From: Vibrio bathopelagicus
GTDB lineage: Bacteria; Pseudomonadota; Gammaproteobacteria; Enterobacterales; Vibrionaceae
Assembly (NCBI RefSeq): GCF_014879975.1
Contig: NZ_CP062501.1
Location: 992,001 to 1,056,000, forward strand
Reading direction: 5' to 3'
Length of the DNA stretch: 64,000 nt
Positions 37,198 through 47,200 of the stretch are shown in pieces. The notes beneath the pieces were generated by a model. That model saw only the letters and a list, made by a program, of their open reading frames with translations, ran no database searches and was not told the DNA's origin. Numbering within the stretch: the stretch's first letter is position 1; every line of letters starts with the position of its first letter. The position numbers and the translations under genes were made by a program.

Positions 37198-38421
37198 TTA
37201 GCCTAAAGAAGGTAGTAACCCTACTGAAATAAGGATTTGAATTGCAATGATAAACACGCCAACGCTACCCGCTAAGAACAACGCTTTGCTTCCACCTAAT
37301 ACTTGGTAAGTCTCTTGAGTATTTTGGCCATCAACGGAGAAATCAGTGTAACGAACTTTGTAAACCATCACTGTCGGTAACAGGATTGCAAGTACTGCTA
37401 GCGCGATTGCTGCATAACCCAGTGCCATAATAAAGCCCTGTGGGTAGAACAAAGCAAAGCCGAGTGGTGGAACGAAAGTGATCAATGCTGTTTTGACACG
37501 CTTAGCGCTGCCTAGCTTATTGCTCAATGAATCGCCCATAAATTCGAATAGGCCCAAGCTCACGCCAATAAATGAGGTTAACAGTGCAAGATCTGCGAAC
37601 ACACCAACGATCACGCTAAGGTTTGACTGATGAACGGTCTGTGACAGTGAGACTAGCAGTGCGCCTAAGCTTGTGTCCGACAATAGCTGCTCTTGGCTAA
37701 TCACACCTAAAGTCACGCTCTGCCAGAAAACATAGATGACCAAAGGCAGTGCAGAACCAATAATCATGACCTTACGTAAAGAACGAACATCACCATCTAA
37801 GTATCGAACAATCGAAGGGATGCTGCCGTGGAAACCAAAAGAGGTGAACACAACTGGAATCGCCGCAACAATCAGGCCTTGCTGTAAAGGCATGCTCATT
37901 AGGTATTGAGAAGTAATGTTAGGTGCCAGAAAACTAAGTACTAGAACCATCGCGATTAGCTTTAAGCCAAACAAAACACGGTTAACTTTATCAACACTGT
38001 GTGTACCAACCGTCACAACGCCAGCAACTAACAGGGTAAATAGGAGAGTTGTGATTTGGCCATTGAGCTCAATACCTGCAATATCCGAAATACGTTGGTT
38101 GAATTGAGCACCACCGCCCGCAATGTAGGCAGCACATAAAGCGTAAAACAGAAACATAACGGCAAAGCTAGCAATCCACTTTCCTTTGGTCCCTAAAATT
38201 GTGTTAGCTAAAGTGTGTAGAGTTGCGTCCGATTCTGCGAATTGATGAAGCTCTACCATTAATAAGGCAGTAAAGGTCATTAATGCCCAAAGACATAGCA
38301 TTAAGAAAAGTGAAGTTGAGAAGCCAATACCTGCAGATGCAAGTGGAAGAGCGAGCATGCCAGCACCAATAGTAGTGCCTGCAATGATCAAAGTACTACC
38401 AAAAACCTTTGATTTATTCAT
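37198..38421 (-). CDS. tyrP: Tyrosine-specific transporter
   Basis: 407 residues with 11 membrane segments. The HAAAP family start is clear: GSTLIIAGTTIGAGMLALPLASAG, then IPVVFTSFGFHGSIPSIVRYLDGD. Similarity to E. coli TyrP is high through the C-terminus (FADLALLTSFIGVSLGLFEF; FYPQGFIMALGYAAIALAVLA). Imports tyrosine by proton symport. A perfect TyrR box lies about 145 bp upstream, fitting the assignment. Confidence 0.95.
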   Translation of the reverse strand: MNKSKVFGSTLIIAGTTIGAGMLALPLASAGIGFSTSLFLMLCLWALMTFTALLMVELHQFAESDATLHTLANTILGTKGKWIASFAVMFLFYALCAAYIAGGGAQFNQRISDIAGIELNGQITTLLFTLLVAGVVTVGTHSVDKVNRVLFGLKLIAMVLVLSFLAPNITSQYLMSMPLQQGLIVAAIPVVFTSFGFHGSIPSIVRYLDGDVRSLRKVMIIGSALPLVIYVFWQSVTLGVISQEQLLSDTSLGALLVSLSQTVHQSNLSVIVGVFADLALLTSFIGVSLGLFEFMGDSLSNKLGSAKRVKTALITFVPPLGFALFYPQGFIMALGYAAIALAVLAILLPTVMVYKVRYTDFSVDGQNTQETYQVLGGSKALFLAGSVGVFIIAIQILISVGLLPSLG

Positions 38422-38837
38422 TGTATATAATTCTTTACGTTAGGGTGTGTTTTCATTGTAATTCTTCTGGTGTACGTGCATAAACCCAAAGAATATCTTG
38501 ATTTTGAAGTATTCTGATTGAGTTTAATTCCAAATGCAATCTCTAATGTAATTTAAAATATCCACTGTAAATTAATATTTACAGTGGTGGGTGGCAGGGC
38601 ATCAAAAATGCCTAAGCAAACGTTTGACCATGATCTGCTTCAAAATTTGTAGAGTAATTTGTTGTACTTGGTGTAAGGTGGCAGTACATATGTCGTTCGC
38701 GTATACCCCTTTAACGTAAACAAGCGTTAATGATCGCGAGTAGCTTCAAGCTATAAATATGGAATGGGTAGAGTAGAGTGCGTTCATCAAAGTGACATAA
38801 TATAAGTCCAAGATGGTGCACTAGTTAACAGGACATT
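38422..38837. promoter_or_regulatory. tyrP upstream region
   Basis: 416 bp without a supported gene. It holds the TyrR box (38566-38583), an imperfect PurR-like site at 38614-38629 (11 of 13 fixed consensus positions), and little else. The small acidic gene starts at 38838 or 38868. Confidence 0.6.
38566..38583. promoter_or_regulatory. TyrR box upstream of tyrP
   Basis: TGTAAA-TTAATA-TTTACA is a perfect match to the strong TyrR box TGTAAA-N6-TTTACA, extended to 10-bp arms (CCACTGTAAA/TTTACAGTGG). It lies 145-162 bp before the tyrP ATG on the expected side. Confidence 0.85.
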
Positions 38838-38867
38838 ATGTCCACATCAAGGAATAGAGGGGGCACT

Positions 38868-38996
38868 ATGAGTGACCAATCTTATAATGACGAAAGTCTT
38901 GAGTTGTTAGATGCTATGGAAATTGGCATTGATTTATCTGACTATGAACAAACAGTTAAACAATTAGCAGAAGAACTTTTTAAGTCTTCTAACTAA
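38868..38996 (+). CDS. 42-residue acidic small protein
   Basis: MSDQSYNDESLELLDAMEIG start, acidic throughout, ending LAEELFKSSN. Two in-frame ATGs have good signals: 38868 after GAGGGGG (spacing 4), and 38838 after AGGA (spacing 5), which would add ten residues. Length and composition suggest a soluble helical protein. No family recognised. Not longer than 52 codons either way. Confidence 0.6.
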   Translation: MSDQSYNDESLELLDAMEIGIDLSDYEQTVKQLAEELFKSSN

Positions 38997-39094
38997 GATT
39001 TCCTAGCTAAACGTTTTTGTAGTTCAACGTTCTCAAATTAGACAATTCTTAAACTGAGCAAATCTCATTCGCTCACACGTCATACCAAAACTAT

Positions 39095-39164
39095 CCTCAT
39101 TAAAGTTCGCGAAGATAAACGAGTACGTTTACCATGTTACTTAGTTCTCGATACTTTAATGAGG
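39095..39164 (+). promoter_or_regulatory. Inverted repeat overlapping the acpH SD
   Basis: CCTCATTAAAGT (39095-39106) and ACTTTAATGAGG (39153-39164) are 12-base exact complements flanking a 46-base spacer that contains an inner stem TAAACG-AGTA-CGTTTA. The 3' arm ends in GAGG, the SD four bases before the acpH ATG. Confidence 0.6.
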
Positions 39165-39168
39165 TTCA

Positions 39169-39780
39169 ATGAACTTTCTCGCACACCTGCACATCGCTCA
39201 ATACTGCAACAGTAACTTAGCCGGTAATCTGTTAGGTGACTTCGTTAAGGGTGACCCTAATAAACACTATTCAGATTCGCTTTCTAACGGGATAAGACTT
39301 CATCGATTCGTCGATAGCTATACCGACCGTCATGATGTGTCTCGTTCTGCAAAATCTCTCTTTTCAGACCAAACAAGACGCTTTGCTCCTATCGCTCTCG
39401 ATGTCTTTTGGGATCACTGCTTAGCCAATCATTGGGGACAGTTCTCGACACAATCCTTAGAGCACTTTTGTTCAGACAGTCATCAGCAGATTTTCGAACA
39501 TCAAGAGTCACACTGGCCTGAGAACTTCATTACTATTCATCAGAAGATGGCAGAACAGCGGTGGTTGGAAAGCTATCAAGACATGTCTTCCATTGAGTTG
39601 GTATTACAACGAATGGCGTTAAGAAGGCCTAAGCTAGGTATGCTCAAAAACTGTTATGACGACTTAGAACGCCACTATGATAAGTTGCAGTGTCACTTTA
39701 ATGAGCTGTATCCAAGCGTTTTAGAAGAAGCAAACCAGTTTAGTGCGCTTCAATTGACGAAAAATCAAAAGGAAAGGTAA
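39169..39780 (+). CDS. acpH: Acyl carrier protein phosphodiesterase
   Basis: 203 residues, family length about 193-200. MNFLAHLHIAQ, NLLGDFVKGDP and HRFVDSYTDRHDV carry the His/Asp metal ligands of the AcpH family. It removes the phosphopantetheine arm from holo-ACP. GAGG lies 4 bases before the ATG, within the inverted repeat above. The next gene starts 57 bp downstream with its own promoter. Confidence 0.93.
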   Translation: MNFLAHLHIAQYCNSNLAGNLLGDFVKGDPNKHYSDSLSNGIRLHRFVDSYTDRHDVSRSAKSLFSDQTRRFAPIALDVFWDHCLANHWGQFSTQSLEHFCSDSHQQIFEHQESHWPENFITIHQKMAEQRWLESYQDMSSIELVLQRMALRRPKLGMLKNCYDDLERHYDKLQCHFNELYPSVLEEANQFSALQLTKNQKER

Positions 39781-39795
39781 ACAGCGTAATGCAGG

Positions 39796-39813
39796 TTTGC
39801 TACAATCCGCGCC
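39796..39813 (+). promoter_or_regulatory. Extended -10 promoter of the RhlE-type helicase gene
   Basis: TGCTACAAT gives an extended -10 (TG-N-TACAAT, 39801-39806 core), followed by the GC-rich discriminator CCGCGCC, about 32-37 bases before the ATG. No good -35. Confidence 0.55.
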
Positions 39814-39837
39814 TATTTAATCTTTGAGCATCATACT

Positions 39838-41109
39838 ATGTCTGAACCTACTAAATCTTTTAACCAACTTGGATTGTCTGACCAACTGCTTACAACACTC
39901 ACTGAGCTTAACTTTACGGCTCCAACCAGTGTTCAAGAGCAAGCGATTCCATTGGTGCTAGAAGGCAAAGATGTATTGGCTGGCGCGCAAACGGGTACGG
40001 GTAAAACGGCAGCATTTGGTTTGCCGATTATTCAAAGATTAATCGAGACTAAAGACAACGTTATCCCAAACCCTAAGTTAGTTCGTGCATTGGTATTAGT
40101 GCCAACGCGTGAATTAGCACAACAGGTGTTTGATAACGTAACCAGTTACGCGAAAGGTACCGACATTAAAGTGGTTGTGGCCTACGGTGGCGTTAGCATG
40201 AAGGTTCAAACTGATAACCTGCGTGGAGGCGCAGATATCTTAGTGGCAACGCCTGGTCGTCTTATCGACCATATTTTCACTAAGAACATCATATTAAGCC
40301 ACACTGAAGTGTTGGTGCTTGATGAAGCGGATCGCATGTTGGACATGGGTTTCATGCCTGATATTAAACGCATTCTTTCACGCATGAATGACGTTCGTCA
40401 GACGCTGTTTTTCTCTGCAACGTTCGATAATAAGATTAAGACGATTGCTCACCGTATGATGCAGTCGCCAAGTGAAATTCAAGTCACGCCAAAAAATAGT
40501 ACCGCTGACACGGTTACTCAGATGGTTTATCCGGTTGATAAATCGCGTAAGAGTGAACTGTTGGCTTACCTGATCGGTTCAAAGAACTGGCAACAAGTGT
40601 TGGTATTCACTAAAACTAAGCAGGGTACGGATGCTCTGGTTAAAGAGCTTAAGCTAGACGGGATTAAAGCGGCATCAATCAACGGTGATAAGAGTCAGGG
40701 TGCACGCCAAAAGGCACTGGACGATTTCAAATCAGGCAAGGTGCGTGCGTTGATTGCAACTGACGTTGCAGCTCGTGGTATTGATATTCAACAGCTAGAA
40801 CAAGTTGTTAACTACGACATGCCTTTCAAAGCTGAAGATTACGTTCACCGCATTGGACGTACAGGCCGCGCAGGCAACAGCGGTTTAGCGATTTCTTTGA
40901 TGAGTCAGGATGAAGCTTACCTACTGGGTGATATTGAACGATTACTGGATACGCGTTTGCCTCAAGAGTGGCTAGAAGGCTTTGAACCAAGCCTTGAGAA
41001 AGACGTGGCACCTGATCGCGGTGGTCGCAGTAAGGGGCGTTCATCAGAAAAACGCAAGATGAAAGCAAAGCTTAAGATCCACCAAAACCGCGGTAAAGCG
41101 CGTCGCTAA
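39838..41109 (+). CDS. DEAD-box RNA helicase, RhlE-type
   Basis: 423 residues. AQTGTGKT (Walker A), DEAD in VLDEADRML, SAT, and HRIGRTGRAG complete the helicase core; Q-motif at N-terminus. The short basic tail (KGRSSEKRKMKAKLKIHQNRGKARR) binds RNA. Resembles RhlE, a helper of ribosome assembly and RNA decay. A second RhlE-type gene lies at 61968 with a different tail, so they are paralogs. Strong terminator follows. Confidence 0.93.
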   Translation: MSEPTKSFNQLGLSDQLLTTLTELNFTAPTSVQEQAIPLVLEGKDVLAGAQTGTGKTAAFGLPIIQRLIETKDNVIPNPKLVRALVLVPTRELAQQVFDNVTSYAKGTDIKVVVAYGGVSMKVQTDNLRGGADILVATPGRLIDHIFTKNIILSHTEVLVLDEADRMLDMGFMPDIKRILSRMNDVRQTLFFSATFDNKIKTIAHRMMQSPSEIQVTPKNSTADTVTQMVYPVDKSRKSELLAYLIGSKNWQQVLVFTKTKQGTDALVKELKLDGIKAASINGDKSQGARQKALDDFKSGKVRALIATDVAARGIDIQQLEQVVNYDMPFKAEDYVHRIGRTGRAGNSGLAISLMSQDEAYLLGDIERLLDTRLPQEWLEGFEPSLEKDVAPDRGGRSKGRSSEKRKMKAKLKIHQNRGKARR

Positions 41110-41150
41110 TAAGCGGACCTAAAGAGCTAGATTAAAGATCTATACATATA

Positions 41151-41191
41151 AAAACGCGCCGTTACAGTTTGTTCTGTAAGGGCGCGTTTTT
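41151..41191 (+). terminator. Intrinsic terminator
   Basis: AAAACGCGCC and GGCGCGTTTT outer arms with an inner TTACAG/CTGTAA stem; T-rich tail. Confidence 0.88.
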
Positions 41192-41237
41192 GTATCAAGT
41201 AAATTAATTTACGATCAGGGCAAAAAAATGCATTCGA

Positions 41238-41987
41238 TTAACGGTGTTCTTGATTGCACTTCCACACACAAGGGACTTCATAAATTAATTCTTCAATCGA
41301 ACTTGGATTCAAGACCCATTCTTCACTGATATTGAACGTACTGACCATTTGCTTGTTGAACAATTGCCAATGTTTCAACAATGCTTCTGCAGGCGTCGAT
41401 TGCATGTCACCTTCATTCCACGTGCTTTCCATGAAAGGGGTTAGGCATACCGCGCCGTGCGCATACATGATCATTTGCCATTTAATTTCATAAATGTTGA
41501 TCAAGTTATCTGGGTTCGCATCATTATATTCTTCTGCCAACATATTAATTTCTTTTTCGACATCACCAACATTGTCGATAAAGTAATCGACCAGGTTGTC
41601 TTTTTGGCGAACAGAGTCGGTGATAAGTTGCATCGGTTTACGTGAGTGAACCATGTTGCTAAAGAGACGCATACTAAACAAATAAATAGTAATACTCGGC
41701 GTAACACCTTTTGGCAGTTCTTCCATGATTTTAGCAATGTAAGACTGAAAATACTCATGTAAACAATCGCTTATAGCATGCCAGATCTTTTCTTTGCTAC
41801 CAAAGTGATGGCGGATAAGGCTATGCGAGACGCCTGCTTTTTCACTGATGTTTCGCAGTGAAACGCTATCATATCCATGCTCACAGAACATATCCGCAGC
41901 AACACTCATGATCAAAAATCGAGTCTCTTCGGCGTCTTTTGCGCTTCTTCTACCTTGTTTCTTTTCTGTCATCTTCATTTCACACAT
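41238..41987 (-). CDS. TetR-family repressor divergent from an RND operon
   Basis: 249 residues if started at 41987 (MCEMKMTEKK); starts at 41978 or 41972 are also possible, as the SD is unclear. HTH at residues about 35-70 (DSVSLRNISEKAGVSHSLIRHHFGSKEKIWHAISD). The C-terminal helical ligand pocket is long. Divergent from the dual-adaptor RND operon, so probably represses it; two similar operator-like sites lie in the gap. Confidence 0.88.
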   Translation of the reverse strand: MCEMKMTEKKQGRRSAKDAEETRFLIMSVAADMFCEHGYDSVSLRNISEKAGVSHSLIRHHFGSKEKIWHAISDCLHEYFQSYIAKIMEELPKGVTPSITIYLFSMRLFSNMVHSRKPMQLITDSVRQKDNLVDYFIDNVGDVEKEINMLAEEYNDANPDNLINIYEIKWQMIMYAHGAVCLTPFMESTWNEGDMQSTPAEALLKHWQLFNKQMVSTFNISEEWVLNPSSIEELIYEVPCVWKCNQEHR

Positions 41988-42032
41988 TTACCTGATTACC
42001 ACATTCTACACTGTTTTTACTGAAATAAAAAA

Positions 42033-42052
42033 TACTGCACAGGTGGAAAGTA
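42033..42052. promoter_or_regulatory. Candidate TetR operator A
   Basis: TACTGCACAGGTGGAAAGTA. The reverse complement of site B (42081-42100) matches it at 15 of 20 positions. It lies between the divergent starts. Confidence 0.5.
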
Positions 42053-42080
42053 AAGCTTGAGAATTATTAAATATTAAATA

Positions 42081-42100
42081 TACTGCCCATCTGTGTAATA
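42081..42100. promoter_or_regulatory. Candidate TetR operator B
   Basis: TACTGCCCATCTGTGTAATA, an inverted partner of site A. It lies 29-48 bp before the first adaptor ATG. Confidence 0.5.
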
Positions 42101-42128
42101 AATCATAATAATTAAATGGAGAAGCATC

Positions 42129-43217
42129 ATGCAATCCAAGTTGTCTATTCAAGCCAAGGCGGGTAAGCAGATAGGAGTGGCATTTGCTGCACTATTACTC
42201 GCAGGCTCTTTGACCGGATGTAATAAGGTTCAGTCAGAAGAAACGGTTCAAGTTGTTAAGCCAGTAAAGCTGTTTGAGATCCCTCAGCTGACGGATATCG
42301 AGCTTGATAGCTTTATCGCAAAAGTGGATGCGACCGACCGTGCCGCGCTTTCTTTCCTAGTGGGCGGAGATATTGAAACGTTCTCTGTTCGTATGGGACA
42401 AGAGGTGAAGAAAGGTCAAGTACTCGCTGTGCTAGACGCAACGGACTACCGTATTGCGGTTGATGCAGCACAAGCCAAGTTTGATCTGGCGAACAGCCAA
42501 TACAAGCAAGCGTCAGAGTTGTACTCGAAGAAGCTTGTAAGCACGGATTACTACGACCAAGCCGTAAACACCTTTACTGCCGCTGAAGTTGAGTTGGACC
42601 AAGCACAAACAAACCTTGGTTACACCACATTAGTTGCTCCATTCGATGGCGTGGTTTCGATGGTGTTTGGTAAGCAATATCAGTTAATCGCTGAAAAGCA
42701 GCCAGTACTTAATATTTTGAATCACAGCGAGATGGATGTGACTTTCTCTATTCCTGTATCAAAGCTTGAAGACCGTTCTATTCAAGACCTAACTAACTCA
42801 AACATGTGGGTTGTGATGGATAGCCACCGCGGTATTCGTATCCCAACGCGTTTTAAAGAGATCTCAACGCAACCAGACGAAGACACCAACAGCTACCAAG
42901 CGGTTGTGTCTATCGAGAAGCCTGAAGGTATCAATCTGCTTTCTGGCATGACGGCACAAGTTGAAGTTCAGAAAAACAGATCGGACTCCGGTATTGGCAT
43001 TGTTGATTCAGCTTGGCTAAGCAAAGAAGCAGACCACGGTGAACTGTGGCGCTACAACCCAGAGTCTCAATTGATTTCTAAAGTACAAGTCACCCTTGAT
43101 GGTCAAGGCAAGGTTATTGAAGGCCTGTCTTCTGGCGACCTTATCGTAGAAGCGGGTGTGGATGTGTTATCTGATGGGCAACAAGTAAAAGCTTGGTTAC
43201 GTGAGGGCGGTATTTAA
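42129..43217 (+). CDS. RND adaptor lipoprotein, first of two
   Basis: 362 residues; GGAG SD. Signal ends in LTGC (lipid-Cys near 31). A lipoyl half (LVGGDIETFSVRMGQEVKKGQVLAVLD), a helical hairpin and second lipoyl half (LVAPFDGVVSMVFG) identify an RND periplasmic adaptor. Its TAA overlaps the ATG of the second adaptor (TAATG), so the two are translationally coupled. First gene of a three-gene operon. Confidence 0.93.
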   Translation: MQSKLSIQAKAGKQIGVAFAALLLAGSLTGCNKVQSEETVQVVKPVKLFEIPQLTDIELDSFIAKVDATDRAALSFLVGGDIETFSVRMGQEVKKGQVLAVLDATDYRIAVDAAQAKFDLANSQYKQASELYSKKLVSTDYYDQAVNTFTAAEVELDQAQTNLGYTTLVAPFDGVVSMVFGKQYQLIAEKQPVLNILNHSEMDVTFSIPVSKLEDRSIQDLTNSNMWVVMDSHRGIRIPTRFKEISTQPDEDTNSYQAVVSIEKPEGINLLSGMTAQVEVQKNRSDSGIGIVDSAWLSKEADHGELWRYNPESQLISKVQVTLDGQGKVIEGLSSGDLIVEAGVDVLSDGQQVKAWLREGGI

Positions 43218-44272
43218 TGAACCTTTCCAAATTATCAGTTGTGGTTGTATCTGCGTTATTACTTCAAGCCTGTAACAATGAAACCGACCACCGTGAGCAA
43301 CCTTCACTTTTGGTTTCAACCTTTGAAGTTGGTGCGCCCCTGACTGACCAATTCAGAAGCTTTAACGGACAGGTGATGCCTGCAGAACTCACACCATTGG
43401 CATTTAAGCTTGCTGGTGAGATTCAACAAGTATTGGTTGAAGCTGGTGACAAGGTAGAAAAAGGTCAGCTACTGGCGACCTTAGACAACGCGACATACCT
43501 TCAAGGCCTTACAGACGCTAAATCTCAATTCAAATTGGCGAGCAAGCAACTGGCGCGTGGTTCTGAGATGTTTGACAGCAAGATGTTGTCGCAATCAGAA
43601 CACGATCAGTTGACCGCTAACTACAAACTGGCATCGGCTAATTTGGCTGCGGCAGAGCGTAAGCTTAGTTACACGGAGCTTTTAGCCCCATTCCCTGGAA
43701 CAATTTCAACCGTTGATAAGCAACGTTTCGAAAACACCACACCGGGTGAAACGTTACTCAGCGTGTACCAGAACGACAAGGTGTATGTGCGAATTCAAGT
43801 ATCAGATTCGATCTTAGCGTCTATCAGCCCAGACATGCGTTCGAACAGCTATCGACCTGACGCAACTTTTGGCGGCCATTCTGGAAAATACCCTCTGACG
43901 TATCTAGAGCACACCAGTGAACTGCATCCGCAATCTCGCACTTACGAGTTTTGGATGCAGATGCAACAACCTGAAAGTGAAATTCTGCCGGGTACCAGCG
44001 TTACGGTAAATGTAGATATGGCGAAAGCGGGCCTGAGTGATGTTCAAGGGTACCAGTTGCCCATGACGACGCTACAAGCGGGCGCTGAAGCGAACCAGTT
44101 TTACGTGTGGAAGATGGAAGACGGCCAAGCTTTCAAAAGCGAAGTGGAAGTCGACAAGATCAGCGGCCAAGGGGCACTTATCGCTCATGGCGTTGAACAA
44201 GGTGAGCTACTCGTAAACTCGAATCTAAGAAAACTCCGTGACGGAATCAAATTGTCAGGAAAAGCAGAATGA
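43217..44272 (+). CDS. RND adaptor lipoprotein, second of two
   Basis: 351 residues. Signal ends in LQAC (lipid-Cys near 19). Lipoyl half LAGEIQQVLVEAGDKVEKGQLLATLD and LLAPFPGTISTV. It is related but clearly different from the first adaptor. Stop overlaps the RND gene start (ATGA). Two adaptors for one pump are known in vibrio VexIJK-type systems; they may form a mixed ring. Confidence 0.93.
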   Translation: MNLSKLSVVVVSALLLQACNNETDHREQPSLLVSTFEVGAPLTDQFRSFNGQVMPAELTPLAFKLAGEIQQVLVEAGDKVEKGQLLATLDNATYLQGLTDAKSQFKLASKQLARGSEMFDSKMLSQSEHDQLTANYKLASANLAAAERKLSYTELLAPFPGTISTVDKQRFENTTPGETLLSVYQNDKVYVRIQVSDSILASISPDMRSNSYRPDATFGGHSGKYPLTYLEHTSELHPQSRTYEFWMQMQQPESEILPGTSVTVNVDMAKAGLSDVQGYQLPMTTLQAGAEANQFYVWKMEDGQAFKSEVEVDKISGQGALIAHGVEQGELLVNSNLRKLRDGIKLSGKAE

Positions 44273-47200
44273 ACATCGCAGAATATTCAATAAAAAACAA
44301 AGTAATCAGCTGGCTGTTTCTAGTCATTTTGGCCATTGGCGGTGTGACGTCTTTTGGTAATCTATCCCGTTTAGAAGACCCAGCTTTTACCATTAAAGAT
44401 GCAATGATTATCTCAACTTACCCTGGCGCTACGTCAATGGAAGTTGAGGAGGAACTGACTTATCCCCTTGAGAAAGAGATAAGACAGCTCCCTTATATCG
44501 ACAAGATCACTTCGACGTCATCGAATGGCATGTCTCAAATTATGGTCAGCATGAAGATGGATTATGGTCCAGACGAGCTACCACAAATCTGGGATGAAAT
44601 GCGCCGTAAGATCAACGATCTACAGCCAACGCTACCAAGTGGTGTTAACTCAGTTCAGATCATTGATGATTTTGGGGACGTATTTGGTGTGATGATCATG
44701 CTGACGGGTGATGGCTACGATTATGTCGAGCTAAAGCAGTATGCAGATTATTTAACGCGTGAAATCGAACTGGTCGATGGTGTCGGCAAAGTAAGTATCG
44801 CGGGTGACCAACAAGAACAATTATTTGTTGAGATGTCACTTGAGCGTTTAGCGGCGCTGAACCTAGATATGTCGACGGTTACGTCACTGTTAGCACAACA
44901 AAACAGTGTGGTATCGGCAGGCGAGGTAATGCTGAATGGTCAAAGCCTAACAATCAAACCTAACGGTACGCTGAGCACAGTTGAAGAGCTAGAAAACCTA
45001 ATCATTCATGGTCGTGATACGGGTAACTTGATTCGCTTGAAAGATGTCGCTGAAGTGACTCGCGGTATTCAAGAAAAGCCAGGCAATGTATTGACGTACA
45101 ACGGCAAACCAGCAATTAACTTAGGTATTGCGTTCTCTTCAGGCGTAAACGTAGTTGAAATTGGTAAAGCACTGGATGCGGAACTTGATCGCCTAGAGAG
45201 TATTAAACCAGCGGGTGTAGAACTGAACTACTTCTACAACCAAGCGCAAGAAGTAGATAAATCAGTGGCTGACTTCTTAATCAGCCTAGTTGAAGCGGTA
45301 GCTATCGTTATCATTGTATTGCTGTTCGCAATGGGTTTACGCAGTGGTTTGATCATCGGTTTGGTTCTTCTATTGACGGTATTTGGTACCTTCATCTTGA
45401 TGGACTACAACGATGTAGAACTACACCGTATCTCACTGGGTGCTTTGATCATCGCGCTCGGTATGCTGGTGGATAACGCGATTGTCGTCGTTGAAGGTAT
45501 ATTGGTTGGCTTGAAGAAAGGTAAGACTAAGCTTCAAGCAGCAAAAGACATCGTGACACAAACGCAATGGCCACTATTGGGTGCGACCATTATTGCTATT
45601 ACCGCTTTTGCACCTATCGGATTATCGAAAGATGCAACGGGCGAGTTCATGGGTTCATTGTTCTGGGTACTGTGTTTCTCGTTATTCTTGAGTTGGGTAA
45701 CGGCGCTAACACTAACGCCATTCCTTGCTGAAATGCTGCTTAAAGAAGAAGACAAAGTCGATCAGAACGAAGACCCATACAAAGGTATTCTGTTCGTTGT
45801 ATTCGGTGCATCTCTGAAATTTGCATTGCGTTTTAGATGGTTAACTGTCGTCAGCATGATCGCTTTGCTAGCGGTGTCTGTGGTTGGTTTTGGTAAGGTG
45901 AAGCAGCAGTTCTTCCCGCCATCAAATACGCCGATGTTCTACGTAGACATGTGGATGCCAGAAGGTACGGATGTACGTGAAACGATCAAGCAAACTGAAA
46001 AGGTTGAGAGCTACATTCGTCAAGAAGACGACGTAGAGTTTGTAACTACAACGGTTGGACAGGGCATGCAACGTTTCGCGCTGACATACCAACCAGAGAA
46101 AAGCTACGAAGCGTACAGCCAATTACAAGTAAGAACCACTGACCGTGACTCCATGTTTAAGGTTCTCGCGGAGTTAGACAAAGACTTAGCGAACGAATTT
46201 GAGCAACCAACGTTCCAGTTCAAACTGATTGAATTCGGTCCGTCACCGGCTTCAAAGATAGAAGCTCGTATTATCGGTGCAGACCCTCAAGTATTGCGTA
46301 GCATTGCAGTTGAAGTCGAAGACGTCTTACTTGCCGATCCAGGTTCACGAAATGTTCGTCACGATTGGCGTGAACGCACCAAAGAACTAGTGCCGCTATT
46401 TAACGAATCAAAGGCACGTCGCCTTGGCATATCAAAAACTGATCTGTCTGAGACGTTACAAATGGCGTTCGGCGGTTACAACATCGGCTTACTGCGTGAT
46501 GGTACTCATATGTTACCTATCGTTGCGCGTTTGCCAGAAGAAGAGCGTTTTGACTTTGAATCACTGAACAATGTGAAGATTTGGAGCCCATCGCTACAAA
46601 CTTACATTCCAGTTGAGCAAGTGATTGATGGTGTAGAGCTTCAATGGTCTGAACCACTGATTCAACGTCGTGATAGAAAGCGTACGTTAACCGTGCTGGC
46701 TGACCACGATGTACTTGGTGATGAAACGCCAGCTAGCTTGTTTGCTCGTGTTAAACCAAAGGTAGAAGCATTAGACCTACCAGAAGGCTACAGTATCAAT
46801 TGGGGCGGCGAATACGAAAGCTCGAAAGATGCACAAGAATCTTTGTTTGGTTCACTGCCAATGGGTTACTTGCTGATGTTTATCATTACTATGCTTCTGT
46901 TTAACTCGCTTCGTAAGCCACTTGTGATTTGGTTTACGGTGCCACTTTCTATCATTGGTGTTTCGATTGGTCTGTTAGGTACCAATATGCCATTCAGCTT
47001 CACGGCATTCCTAGGTCTACTGAGTTTAAGCGGCATGATCTTGAAAAACGGTATCGTACTGCTTGACCAGATCAACACTGAACTCTCAACAGGTAAAGAC
47101 CCATACTTAGCGGTTGTCGACAGTGCGATTAGTCGTGTACGACCGGTATCTATGGCAGCATTGACGACTATCTTGGGTATGATTCCTTTGGTATTCGATG

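Noticed and set aside
38614..38629. Third PurR box between tyrP and the small acidic gene
   Set aside because: Two of thirteen fixed consensus positions differ and no purine gene is adjacent. I noted it in the gap entry but do not claim a site.
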